The notes: a model not told the origin generated them from the letters alone. Counted from the first letter of the stretch, positions 1 through 6,477 are shown. The stretch is 15,926 bases of DNA from Bacteroidales bacterium (GCA_020853175.1 JADYZK010000060.1:1-15926); one strand, 5' to 3'. Numbers and translations are program-made.

Positions 1-47
1 ACGGCTTCCCGCTGAGGGTCATTGAGTTGGGAGAGAATGTCGGTCAC
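1..47 (-). CDS. UvrD/PcrA-type DNA helicase, first 15 codons only (cut by window edge)
   Basis: Reading leftwards from a GTG at 47-45 gives M-TDILSQLNDPQREAV, which then runs off the window. The pattern LSQLN-x-x-QREAV is the characteristic start of superfamily 1A helicases of the UvrD/PcrA/Rep group, where it lies just ahead of the Q motif and Walker A segment that bind ATP. Such enzymes unwind DNA in a 3'-5' direction during nucleotide excision repair, mismatch repair and clearing of stalled forks. Only the N-terminus is visible, so the exact subfamily (UvrD or PcrA) cannot be told. The frame stays open upstream of the GTG, so an earlier non-ATG start is possible, but homology begins right at the GTG. 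A TAnnTTTG box at 76-69 lies a short distance upstream. Confidence 0.75.
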   Translation of the reverse strand, partial: MTDILSQLNDPQREA

Positions 48-280
48 TGAATTGATTTTTTTGAATGGCAAAAATAGTGAAAAATGCGGTGTAGGCCGAG
101 GGTAAAGCGGTTGAGTTTGGGGTTCAGAACTTGAAATTGTTTTGGATGCAAAGCCGTTGTTGTAGAATCTCTTGGTTTAATTTTTGATTCTGTGCGTGGT
201 TTTGTGATAGAGCTGTTGCACAGAGAGACAGAGTGAAGACGCAAAGTTTTACGGATAGGTTCTATGTTTTTATTTAGGTT
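48..280. other. Intergenic stretch without a convincing gene
   Basis: This gap lies between the helicase start and the stop of the HIRAN gene. A minus-strand open frame covers 244-44, but its translation (rich in S, T, K and H, with no recognisable motif) looks non-coding and it overlaps the helicase start in another frame. A purine-rich stretch at 219-246 (cacagagagacagag followed by gaagacgcaaag) resembles simple dispersed repeats seen between genes in some environmental bacteria. I found no clear terminator hairpin for the HIRAN gene here. Confidence 0.4.
69..76 (-). promoter_or_regulatory. Candidate -7 box for the helicase gene
   Basis: On the minus strand this reads TATTTTTG, a match to the Bacteroidota -7 consensus TAnnTTTG. 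It would start transcription about 15 bases before the helicase GTG. I see no TTTG at the expected -33 distance (about 96-99), so the evidence is the single box and its position. Confidence 0.3.
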
Positions 281-667
281 TTATTCTACCATATAGATGT
301 TGGCTTCAATTTTTAGCCAATTGCCGATCCATTTTTTCTTCACCACCCTACAAAAGAATAGCTTTCCGGCATCCATTAAGCGAGAACAAACCAAGTTCAT
401 GTCCGCCGGCACGAACCCAATACGGATGTCGTTGCAGTAGATGGCAATGGCAAATTCATCGTATTTATTGTGGGGCTCGCGTTTCATGGGAAGCACTTTT
501 TCGGGAACAATTTCCTCTTCGATGTCTTCAATGTCTTTGCAATGACTGGTGCCGGCCACAACAATTTCCAACAAAAAGATTTCGTGTGTAAAAGGTGCAA
601 CGCCCGTTTGTACATTACTCAGAAGAGCCAACAGTCCTGGTGTTATGGGAAGGATGGATTCATTCAT
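281..667 (-). CDS. Small stand-alone HIRAN-domain protein
   Basis: A 128-residue protein. From about residue 32 to the end it has the HIRAN pattern: AGTSHC near residue 39, a block L-x-MKREP-x-NKYDE-x-AIAIY around 59-77, IGFVP around 83-87, and a C-terminal WLKIEANIYMVE. HIRAN domains, best known at the N-terminus of eukaryotic HLTF/Rad5 helicases, bind 3' ends of single-stranded DNA; stand-alone bacterial versions are common and mostly uncharacterised. The first 30 residues are a variable lead-in. The ATG overlaps the last 8 bases of the upstream J-domain gene, in the arrangement ATGAATGA, so its translation is probably coupled to that gene. The neighbouring restriction-modification enzyme suggests a role in handling DNA ends, but that is inference. 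Confidence 0.85.
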   Translation of the reverse strand: MNESILPITPGLLALLSNVQTGVAPFTHEIFLLEIVVAGTSHCKDIEDIEEEIVPEKVLPMKREPHNKYDEFAIAIYCNDIRIGFVPADMNLVCSRLMDAGKLFFCRVVKKKWIGNWLKIEANIYMVE

Positions 668-1463
668 CGGTCATGATATTTATGATATTTGAATACTTAA
701 CAATCTCTTCTTCAACGGTTTTGATTTGTTCTTGCAATTCCTCTTGTTTCAGCAGGATATATATTTCGTCGTATATCAAGTCTTCAATATTGAAAGGAAA
801 GCTTTGTTGAAGTTGTTCAATTTTCAGTTTTAAAGCTGCAATTTGGCTTTCAAGGTGTTGAATTCGTTCTTCTTTTTCATGGCTTGAAACTGCTATCAGT
901 TTTTCTTTATTGGCATCGTCCAAATAAAGCAAAATGTTTTGCAGCTCGCTCAGCCGTTGCAAATCGTAAGCGGCTTTCGCTTTGATGAACAAATCGTTTT
1001 CCTCCTCCGTTTGGTTGGGGTTCAGGTCGGGATGCAATCTTTTGCACAGCAGCCGAAAAATTTCTTTAAGTTTTTGCACCTCTTCCTCGGGAAGCAAATG
1101 CGAAAGCAGTGATCTGGCTTGATCCAAAGCCTCCGATTGGGCTTGAATTTGGGCGTAGTAATTTTGCAAACGGAGGTTAATTTCGGTTTCAATGGCTGTT
1201 AAATCGGGTTTTTCGTTCCGGTTGATGGCGGCTTGAAGCATGTTCATCTTCATTTTCAAACGAGAGGCCTCGGTTTGTTTTTCGAGCAATTCGAGTTGAA
1301 AGCGACCCAGTTTTTCGAGGTACAACGAAGTGAGCAGCACCGCATCGTTTTCGACCATTTCTTTGTGTCGGGTAAAAAGGTCCAGAAATTCCAAGTGCAA
1401 TTGTTCCAATTTCTTGGTCAATGCTTCGTTTTCGGCAGTAAAGGCGGGTAGGTTACGGCTCAT
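660..1463 (-). CDS. Coiled-coil protein with a central J domain
   Basis: A 267-residue protein, strongly charged and rich in E, K, L and Q. Residues about 10-75 and 185-260 have the heptad-like spacing of long coiled coils. Between them, about residues 122-182, lies a J-domain-like unit: helix II ending in LCKRLHPDLNP, with the diagnostic HPD tripeptide at 144-146, followed by a helix III pattern FIKAKAAYDL. The HPD motif is what J proteins use to stimulate the ATPase of DnaK-type chaperones. No signal peptide, membrane segment, G/F region or zinc finger is present, so this is not a classical DnaJ. Its ATG directly follows the stop of the restriction-modification gene (TAAATG, no spacer) and its end overlaps the HIRAN gene by 8 bases. 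Its cellular job is unknown; it may bring a chaperone to the large neighbouring enzyme. Confidence 0.75.
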   Translation of the reverse strand: MSRNLPAFTAENEALTKKLEQLHLEFLDLFTRHKEMVENDAVLLTSLYLEKLGRFQLELLEKQTEASRLKMKMNMLQAAINRNEKPDLTAIETEINLRLQNYYAQIQAQSEALDQARSLLSHLLPEEEVQKLKEIFRLLCKRLHPDLNPNQTEEENDLFIKAKAAYDLQRLSELQNILLYLDDANKEKLIAVSSHEKEERIQHLESQIAALKLKIEQLQQSFPFNIEDLIYDEIYILLKQEELQEQIKTVEEEIVKYSNIINIMTDE

Positions 1464-4400
1464 TTATTCTATTTTTATTTGGTCAATTTCTTTCATTAAT
1501 CTATCCGTTTCTGACAATGCGACAATGATCTTTTGATAATGTAAAATATCCTCAAATTCAAGTTGGCGGCCTTTGCGGTCTTTCAGCCATTTTTGGGCAG
1601 GTTGGTAGCCGCCGATAAAAAAGTCCCAGGCCACCTCAGGCACCTTGTCAAAAAACTGGCTGTCGTTGATGTAAACTTTGCCGTTTTGATACTTTGGTTT
1701 GTCCACAAGATTGTCGCCGTCCATGGGATATTGGGTGATGAAGTTTTCAACGATGGGGCTTTCCAAGAGGTGGATTTGTCTGATTTGTCCGCCAAGTCGC
1801 ACGAGCTGCCAAAAGCTTTCTGTATCTTTCGGATAAGGCACTCTTGGGAAATCAATTTTTAAAAATTCCTTGTATTTCACGCGATAGGTGGGCGAATGTA
1901 AAACGGCGTAGATGTAATCCAACACATCAATAGGAGCAAAGGTGGTTTTAAAATCGTCGCGCACTTCGGGGTTGTTGATGAAACACACATTGCCTTGGGC
2001 TTCCTTTTCGGGAACAAAACCCAAACCTAATTTTTCTGCGATTTGCTTGATGATTTCGGGGTTGAGGTTGGGTGTTCTTTCCGTTTTGTGGTCAATGGAT
2101 TGCTGGGCGTGGGTTTCGGGATAGAGGTAGAGGGGGAATGTATAACCAGAACCTAAACGACCAGCCGTGCTAGTTAGATTAAAATCATTTGCATATTTCG
2201 TACATAAAATATATTTCCAATCATCGACACATTGTCTCGCAATAACAACTCCAATATTTTCACCTTTAATAAAATGCTGCATAATTTCATTTCTTGGGGA
2301 GTTAATCCAATGTTCATTTTTATCAAACTGATACATGTAATTGAAATCAAAAGGTCTAAAATGAACTATCATTATGCCTTTCTCTTTTGCTTTTTTCAGA
2401 TCATCAATACGCCCTTCTTTCGATACTCTTCTACTGTCCTTTATTTTAAATTCAGTATATGGGTCTTTTGACTCTAATATTTTTGCAGTAACAAAATTCA
2501 ATTCCTTTTTACTTTTGAATACTGATAAAGCGTCATTAGCCGTTACCATTCCAGATGTAAACTGAGTAAACAATTCATTAACTTTAAATCCATAATTGTA
2601 TTCTTCCGAACCTTTATTATCTTTTGGCACAAAGAATAGAAATGGTTTTTCTGGGTTTAATTCCTGAAAGTTTGCCGTATTCAATGAGCTATCAGAGAGA
2701 AAATCATATTTCATTTCTCTTATCCCAAATAATTCAAAATGAAATACTTTGCCGAGTTCGTTTGTCGTTTTCTTTCCTGTTTTTATAAAGATATTTATTG
2801 AAACCCCTTGCATAATATCGAAAACATTTTCATCTGCACTTCCATCTGGTGCGGTTTCCTTTTTATTGCTATTTCCGTGTAAGTCTATGGTATAAATTTT
2901 ATCATACGTTTTCAACAAATGCCAACGCATACCCCGAAAAGTTGGGTTGTCTAAAAATCCGTGGGGATTAATAAAAGCTAAAATACCACTTCCGTTTTTT
3001 TCAATAAAATGCTGTCCGTAACGCAGAAATTTTACATAATCATCATTTAGCCAAGGTTTACGTTCATTAAAATGAACGCCATCAATGTATTTGTAATCTT
3101 CTATAAGTTTGCTAATCCATTCTCCGTTGTTTGATGAAATCCCGCTATACGGCGGGTTTCCCATCACCACCATCACGGGGGTATCGCGTTTGATGCGGTT
3201 GGCTTCGTTGGCTTCGGTGCTCAACCAATTGGCAAAAAGGGTTCCGGTGTCTTGGTGGTGTTCTTCGAGGCTGTTGGTCAAATACACTCTAAAGCGTTGA
3301 TCTCTTGTTGGTTTGTAGCCTGTTTCGTTGAGCAGCAAATCCAGTTTCAAATGGGCCATGGCATAACTTGCCATCAACAGCTCAAAGCCATTGAGGCGTG
3401 GCAAAAGATGGTTTTCGACATAGCTGCTCCAAATGCCTTGTTGACCTTCAAACTTTTTGTGAATGTGTTTGATCACTTCGGCCAAAAAGGTGCCTGTGCC
3501 AGTTGCCGGATCAAGAATCTGCACTTTGTGCACTTCTTGTTCTATCTTTTTGCCTTGCAGCTCAACTTTGATGGTGGTTTTGCTGGTGTCGGACAGTCCT
3601 TGAGGCAAGTCGAATTCGGTTTTTAAAATATCGTCAACGGCCCGAACAATAAAGTTCACCACCGGAGCCGGGGTGTACCAAACGCCGCGGGCTTTGCGCA
3701 ATTTGGGGTCGTAGGCACTCAAAAAAGTTTCATAACAATGGATGATCGGGTCTTCCATTTTGGTTGCTTTGCCATAGTTTTTCAAAATTTCTTCCACGTT
3801 GCACGCCAAAAAGATGTCCACCAAACCGTCAACAATCCATTTGATACGGTCGTCAATGTCGGGCCCGGCAATGTAACCAAACAATTTTCTTAAAAACGGA
3901 TTCGATTTCGGAATGAGTTCAGCAGCTTCTTGTCGGCTGAAAGAGCCTATTGACGGGTCGTGCGAACGTGCGGCAAACATGCCATAAGCGATGGTTTGCG
4001 CATACACATCGGCAAATCCTTTGGGTGTAATGTCATGAATCAGAATTTCCTTAAAAGCTGTCATTTGGTCTTTGAGCGTGCTGTCTTCCTGCTTTTCTTC
4101 GTCGCTTGTCAAAGCCTTTTCAATCACGTCGGAAAGCAGTCGGGCTTTGCCGGCCATCATTTCTGCCAGTTGTTTGGAGCTTTTGATGGTTTGTCCAATG
4201 TGGGAGCAAAAGTCTTTGATGAGGTTTTCGAAGCTTGAAAAATTTTGGATTAAGGGTTTGATGCCTTTGTCGGTCATTTCAGCAATGGCAATTTTGGTCA
4301 CAAATTGTCCGTCGCGATAGAGCAAAAAATTCAGATAGTCGGTAAAAATGAGGTTGTTCAGCGAAGCCTTGTAGCGGTCGAACTGTTCTTTGTTTCCTGC

Positions 4401-4646
4401 ATTCTTTGCGCCTTCGAGGTCTTTGTCGCCCATGTCTTTGGCCTCGATGAACCCGACGGGAATATCTTTTTTGGTCAAAATGTAATCCGGTGCGCCACAC
4501 GATTGCCGTTTGGGTTCGTTGGTGGCCCTGATGGTAGGTGCCAAACTTTCTATCAGTTGTTGCAAGTCGCCACGGAAGGTATGCTCGGTCGCGTTTCCAA
4601 GTTGGTAGCGTTGGTTGAGGCTTTTAAGGTATTGGTCGAGGTTCAT
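1464..4646 (-). CDS. Single-chain restriction-modification enzyme (type IIG / type ISP-like), nuclease plus N6-adenine methyltransferase
   Basis: A 1060-residue protein. The N-terminal ~120 residues contain a PD-(D/E)xK nuclease signature: PD at 53-54 and E-A-K at 68-70 within GFIEAKD. A helical linker (about 140-310) leads to the methyltransferase: RGVWYTPAPVVNFIV at 319-333, the S-adenosylmethionine-binding motif I DPATGTGTF at 379-387, and catalytic motif IV NPPY at 497-500, which marks an N6-adenine (gamma-class) enzyme. The remaining ~560 residues would hold target recognition; segments such as LAFINPHGFLDNPTFRGMRWHL resemble the C-terminal part of type ISP enzymes. Unlike LlaGI/LlaBIII-type ISP enzymes (about 1,570 residues), I see no helicase motifs, so it is closer to a type IIG design. 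The reading frame is intact. The gene is first in a three-gene unit, its stop abutting the J-domain start. Codons after NPPY (3146 to about 2160) are much richer in A+T than the rest. Confidence 0.88.
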   Translation of the reverse strand: MNLDQYLKSLNQRYQLGNATEHTFRGDLQQLIESLAPTIRATNEPKRQSCGAPDYILTKKDIPVGFIEAKDMGDKDLEGAKNAGNKEQFDRYKASLNNLIFTDYLNFLLYRDGQFVTKIAIAEMTDKGIKPLIQNFSSFENLIKDFCSHIGQTIKSSKQLAEMMAGKARLLSDVIEKALTSDEEKQEDSTLKDQMTAFKEILIHDITPKGFADVYAQTIAYGMFAARSHDPSIGSFSRQEAAELIPKSNPFLRKLFGYIAGPDIDDRIKWIVDGLVDIFLACNVEEILKNYGKATKMEDPIIHCYETFLSAYDPKLRKARGVWYTPAPVVNFIVRAVDDILKTEFDLPQGLSDTSKTTIKVELQGKKIEQEVHKVQILDPATGTGTFLAEVIKHIHKKFEGQQGIWSSYVENHLLPRLNGFELLMASYAMAHLKLDLLLNETGYKPTRDQRFRVYLTNSLEEHHQDTGTLFANWLSTEANEANRIKRDTPVMVVMGNPPYSGISSNNGEWISKLIEDYKYIDGVHFNERKPWLNDDYVKFLRYGQHFIEKNGSGILAFINPHGFLDNPTFRGMRWHLLKTYDKIYTIDLHGNSNKKETAPDGSADENVFDIMQGVSINIFIKTGKKTTNELGKVFHFELFGIREMKYDFLSDSSLNTANFQELNPEKPFLFFVPKDNKGSEEYNYGFKVNELFTQFTSGMVTANDALSVFKSKKELNFVTAKILESKDPYTEFKIKDSRRVSKEGRIDDLKKAKEKGIMIVHFRPFDFNYMYQFDKNEHWINSPRNEIMQHFIKGENIGVVIARQCVDDWKYILCTKYANDFNLTSTAGRLGSGYTFPLYLYPETHAQQSIDHKTERTPNLNPEIIKQIAEKLGLGFVPEKEAQGNVCFINNPEVRDDFKTTFAPIDVLDYIYAVLHSPTYRVKYKEFLKIDFPRVPYPKDTESFWQLVRLGGQIRQIHLLESPIVENFITQYPMDGDNLVDKPKYQNGKVYINDSQFFDKVPEVAWDFFIGGYQPAQKWLKDRKGRQLEFEDILHYQKIIVALSETDRLMKEIDQIKIE

Positions 4647-4670
4647 TTTTTGAAATCAGTTCAAGAAGCA

Positions 4671-4678
4671 CAAATGTA
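4671..4678 (-). promoter_or_regulatory. Candidate -7 box of the restriction-modification operon
   Basis: The minus strand reads TACATTTG, matching TAnnTTTG, 25 bases upstream of the enzyme's ATG. That would give a leader of roughly 15-20 bases. The matching -33 TTTG is not evident at the usual spacing, so this is supported by one box and by position only. Confidence 0.4.
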
Positions 4679-4802
4679 TCAAAATTGTGAGCGTCATTTC
4701 TTCTTTTTCGAGCCGTTCAACACCTTTTTTTCTATCAAGCATACCGAGTTAAAAGGAGATATTCAATCTCACTTTTAGCAGCTTTCCCCAGAGTGATCAT
4801 CT

Positions 4803-4816
4803 TCCTGACGTCAGGA
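4803..4816. repeat. Perfect 14-base palindrome
   Basis: TCCTGACGTCAGGA reads identically on both strands. It lies between the start of the restriction-modification operon and a decayed minus-strand gene. No T-run follows on either strand, so it does not look like an intrinsic terminator. It could be a protein-binding operator or a recombination site; nothing visible decides between these. Confidence 0.5.
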
Positions 4817-4855
4817 TAATGGTTTTCTTATAGATCGCCAGTATTTATGCAGGCT

Positions 4856-5056
4856 TCAAATTTTCAAATCGGCAATCTGTTTTTTAGGTTTCTCTAACTT
4901 TCCGTTAGATACCTCTATGTTGGTGAAGAATATTTCAATTTTTTTCGGAAGTGAACCGTTGTATTGCTCCACCTTTCCAAACCCTTTCGATCCACCATAA
5001 CTTGAAACCTGCCATTCAAAGTGCCAAAATAGGCATACTATAATATATAGGTGTAC
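4856..5056 (-). pseudogene. 3' end of a decayed gene, product not recognised
   Basis: On the minus strand an open frame ends at TGA (4858-4856). Its last ~50 codons translate to a protein-like sequence (WQVSSYGGSKGFGKVEQYN, then KKIEIFFTNIEV, ending KKQIADLKI). The frame is closed by a TGA at 5059-5057 and has no ATG inside. The only usual alternative start is a GTG that would leave about 37 residues. The translation reads like the C-terminus of a real protein that has lost its beginning. I do not recognise the family. It lies between the restriction-modification operon and the ribosomal cluster, a place where gene insertion and loss may have occurred. It could also be a chance open frame. 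Confidence 0.35.
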
Positions 5057-5148
5057 TCAAGTTAGCTGAAGGAATTTTTCGCAGTAAGAGCAGCTACACT
5101 TTGTGACTTTATTGGCTCACATCCTGTACTTAAACAGATACAATTGAG

Positions 5149-5289
5149 TTGAAAAAAAAGGATGAATTGGCGTTTTGGGCCTTCTTTGAAAGGAAAGGAA
5201 ATAGTCTGGAAGGGTATTTAACAGTCGGTTTACACAAAAACAGCCTTGTATTTCAAGCTGTTGTTGATAAAATAAATGAGAAAAAGTAA
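5149..5289 (+). CDS. Possible small protein or gene remnant, 46 codons from a TTG
   Basis: An open frame after a TAA at 5131-5133 gives LKKKDELAFWAFFERKG, then a middle containing EGYLTVGLHKNSLVFQ, and ends VVDKINEKK before TAA at 5287-5289. The mix of hydrophobic and charged residues is that of a folded helical/strand domain, not random sequence. There is no ATG; TTG at 5149 is the first usable start and no clear ribosome-binding sequence precedes it. It may be a true small gene, or the tail of a gene whose front has been lost, like the minus-strand remnant next to it. It ends 7 bases before the -33 box of the first rpsL-side promoter. Family not recognised. Confidence 0.35.
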   Translation: MKKKDELAFWAFFERKGNSLEGYLTVGLHKNSLVFQAVVDKINEKK

Positions 5290-5296
5290 AAAAACA

Positions 5297-5327
5297 TTTG
5301 CGTGGGTAAAATTATTGTGTAATTTTG
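5297..5327 (+). promoter_or_regulatory. Bacteroidota-type promoter P1 (TTTG-N19-TAATTTTG)
   Basis: TTTG at 5297-5300, a 19-base spacer, and TAATTTTG at 5320-5327 match both boxes and the spacing of the primary sigma factor promoter known from Bacteroides and Flavobacterium. Transcription would begin around 5332-5335, about 260 bases before the rpsL ATG, and would cover the structured region at 5377-5476. Confidence 0.65.
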
Positions 5328-5331
5328 CAGC

Positions 5332-5476
5332 CCCAATTCGATAAGAGTTGGATTATACTGGAAACGATATAGTTGAAAGGAACCTGAAAAGTTTAACCGA
5401 TATAGGTTTCTTACACAAAAGCCAAGAAGCAACGTTCTGAGCGGTTTTTGTGGGGTTTATAGCCGGTCTGGCTTTT
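5332..5476 (+). ncRNA. Candidate structured leader or small RNA upstream of rpsL
   Basis: The transcript expected from P1 can form a 10-bp hairpin (5377-5386 with 5403-5412, including two G-U pairs, 16-base loop). This is followed by a three-way junction: outer helix 5417-5424 / 5469-5476 (8 bp, aaaagcca with tggctttt), inner hairpin 5425-5428 / 5435-5438 (4 bp) and inner hairpin 5442-5446 / 5461-5465 (5 bp, one G-U). No open frame of note covers it. I match it to no RNA family I know, and it has no tRNA features. Without a clean U-tract at its end it more likely forms part of a long 5' leader of the ribosomal operon than a separate RNA. The start is inferred from P1 and the end from the last paired base. 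Confidence 0.35.
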
Positions 5477-5518
5477 CCCTCCTTGATGCTATTTCCCCAA
5501 GATTAGATTGACAGCATA

Positions 5519-5548
5519 TTGTTAGTTAAGAAAATTATACTACTTTTG
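5519..5548 (+). promoter_or_regulatory. Bacteroidota-type promoter P2 of the ribosomal operon
   Basis: TTG at 5519-5521, a 19-base spacer, and TACTTTTG at 5541-5548 fit the phylum's -33/-7 consensus. Transcription would start near 5553-5556, giving an A-rich leader of about 40 bases before rpsL with no Shine-Dalgarno sequence. This is the nearest and most likely main promoter for the str/S10/spc cluster. Confidence 0.6.
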
Positions 5549-5594
5549 CGCTCCCAAAAAAGGGGTTCATAACAAAAAAATTAAACAGTACAAA

Positions 5595-5975
5595 ATGCCT
5601 ACTATTCAACAATTAGTGCGCAAGGGACGCCAGAAGCTGGTTGACAAAAGCAAATCGCCTGCCCTCGATTCATGTCCTCAACGTCGTGGGGTGTGTGTCC
5701 GTGTGTACACCACAACACCTAAAAAACCAAACTCTGCCATGCGTAAAGTAGCCAGGGTTCGTTTAACCAACCAAAAGGAAGTTAATGCTTACATCCCCGG
5801 TGAAGGCCACAACTTGCAAGAACACTCCATCGTGATGATTCGCGGAGGTCGTGTAAAAGACTTGCCAGGTGTGCGATACCACATTATCCGTGGTGCTCTC
5901 GATACCTCAGGTGTTGAAGGCAGAAAGCAACGCCGGTCCAAATACGGTACCAAGCGTCCAAAGGTTAAGAAATAG
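5595..5975 (+). CDS. rpsL: 30S ribosomal protein S12
   Basis: A 126-residue protein of the decoding centre, essential for accurate codon-anticodon pairing. Hallmarks are [14 protein letters not shown] (residues 39-52), [11 protein letters not shown] (68-78) and [14 protein letters not shown] (83-96). Lys43 and Lys88, the positions whose changes give streptomycin resistance in other bacteria (K42/K87 in mature E. coli numbering), are the sensitive wild-type residues. Asp89, the residue methylthiolated by RimO where that enzyme exists, is present. First gene of the cluster; ATG at 5595 gives the canonical [12 protein letters not shown] start and is preceded by an A-rich leader. Confidence 0.98.
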   Translation: MPTIQQLVRKGRQKLVDKSKSPALDSCPQRRGVCVRVYTTTPKKPNSAMRKVARVRLTNQKEVNAYIPGEGHNLQEHSIVMIRGGRVKDLPGVRYHIIRGALDTSGVEGRKQRRSKYGTKRPKVKK

Positions 5976-6009
5976 TCATCATATTTATTAAGACTTAGAA
6001 CTGTTAGCA

Positions 6010-6477
6010 ATGAGAAAAGCTAAACCCAAAAAAAGAATTATTCTTCCCGACCCAAGATTCAGTGATGTTTTGGTTACAAAATTTGTAAACAACATCATGA
6101 ATGAAGGCAAGAAGAACGTAGCATACAAAATCTTCTACGAAGCAATGGATATTGTTTCGGCCAAAATCAACGAAGATAGCGTAGAAGTATGGAAAAAAGC
6201 CCTGGCCAATGTGACCCCTGCCGTAGAAGTACGCAGCCGTCGTATCGGTGGAGCCACTTTCCAAATCCCTTCCGAAATCCGTCCCGGTCGTAAGATGTCT
6301 ATCGGCATGAAAAACCTTATTGGTTATGCCCGTCGTCGTCACGAAAAAACAATGGGTCAGAAGTTAGCCGGCGAAATCTTGGCCGCTTATAAAGAAGAAG
6401 GTGCTGCTTTCAAGAAAAAAGAAGATACCCACAGAATGGCTGAGGCAAATAAAGCCTTCTCACATTTCAGATTCTAA
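6010..6477 (+). CDS. rpsG: 30S ribosomal protein S7
   Basis: A 155-residue protein that starts assembly of the 30S head by binding the 3' major domain of 16S rRNA and reaches the E site. Typical blocks are visible: RKAKPKKR at the N-terminus, [13 protein letters not shown] around 76-88, and [12 protein letters not shown] around 116-127. Length is normal. It begins 34 bases after rpsL. In E. coli S7 represses its own operon by binding the rpsL-rpsG spacer; the spacer here is short, A+T-rich and shows no evident hairpin, so that control is not supported by this sequence. Confidence 0.98.
   Translation: MRKAKPKKRIILPDPRFSDVLVTKFVNNIMNEGKKNVAYKIFYEAMDIVSAKINEDSVEVWKKALANVTPAVEVRSRRIGGATFQIPSEIRPGRKMSIGMKNLIGYARRRHEKTMGQKLAGEILAAYKEEGAAFKKKEDTHRMAEANKAFSHFRF

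Noticed and set aside
44..244. Minus-strand 66-codon open frame in the first gap
   Set aside because: The translation has no recognisable pattern and overlaps the helicase start in another frame. It is most likely a chance open frame.
2268..3014. Repeated 12-mer aataaaatgctg in the restriction-modification gene
   Set aside because: Both copies encode QHFI in the same AT-rich coding segment. Two short copies in biased sequence are not evidence of a repeat element.
4305..4778. Plus-strand 157-codon open frame antisense to the restriction-modification gene start
   Set aside because: Nearly all of it lies opposite a well-supported gene with catalytic motifs in the other strand. Its own product shows no family features.
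5417..5476. Helix 5417-5424 / 5469-5476 as an intrinsic terminator
   Set aside because: The loop is 44 bases and the T-run is part of the stem, so it does not have the usual compact hairpin plus free U-tract.
4647..5594. tRNA or other known RNA gene in the large gap
   Set aside because: I looked for T-arm-like sequences and SRP RNA-like loops and found none convincing.
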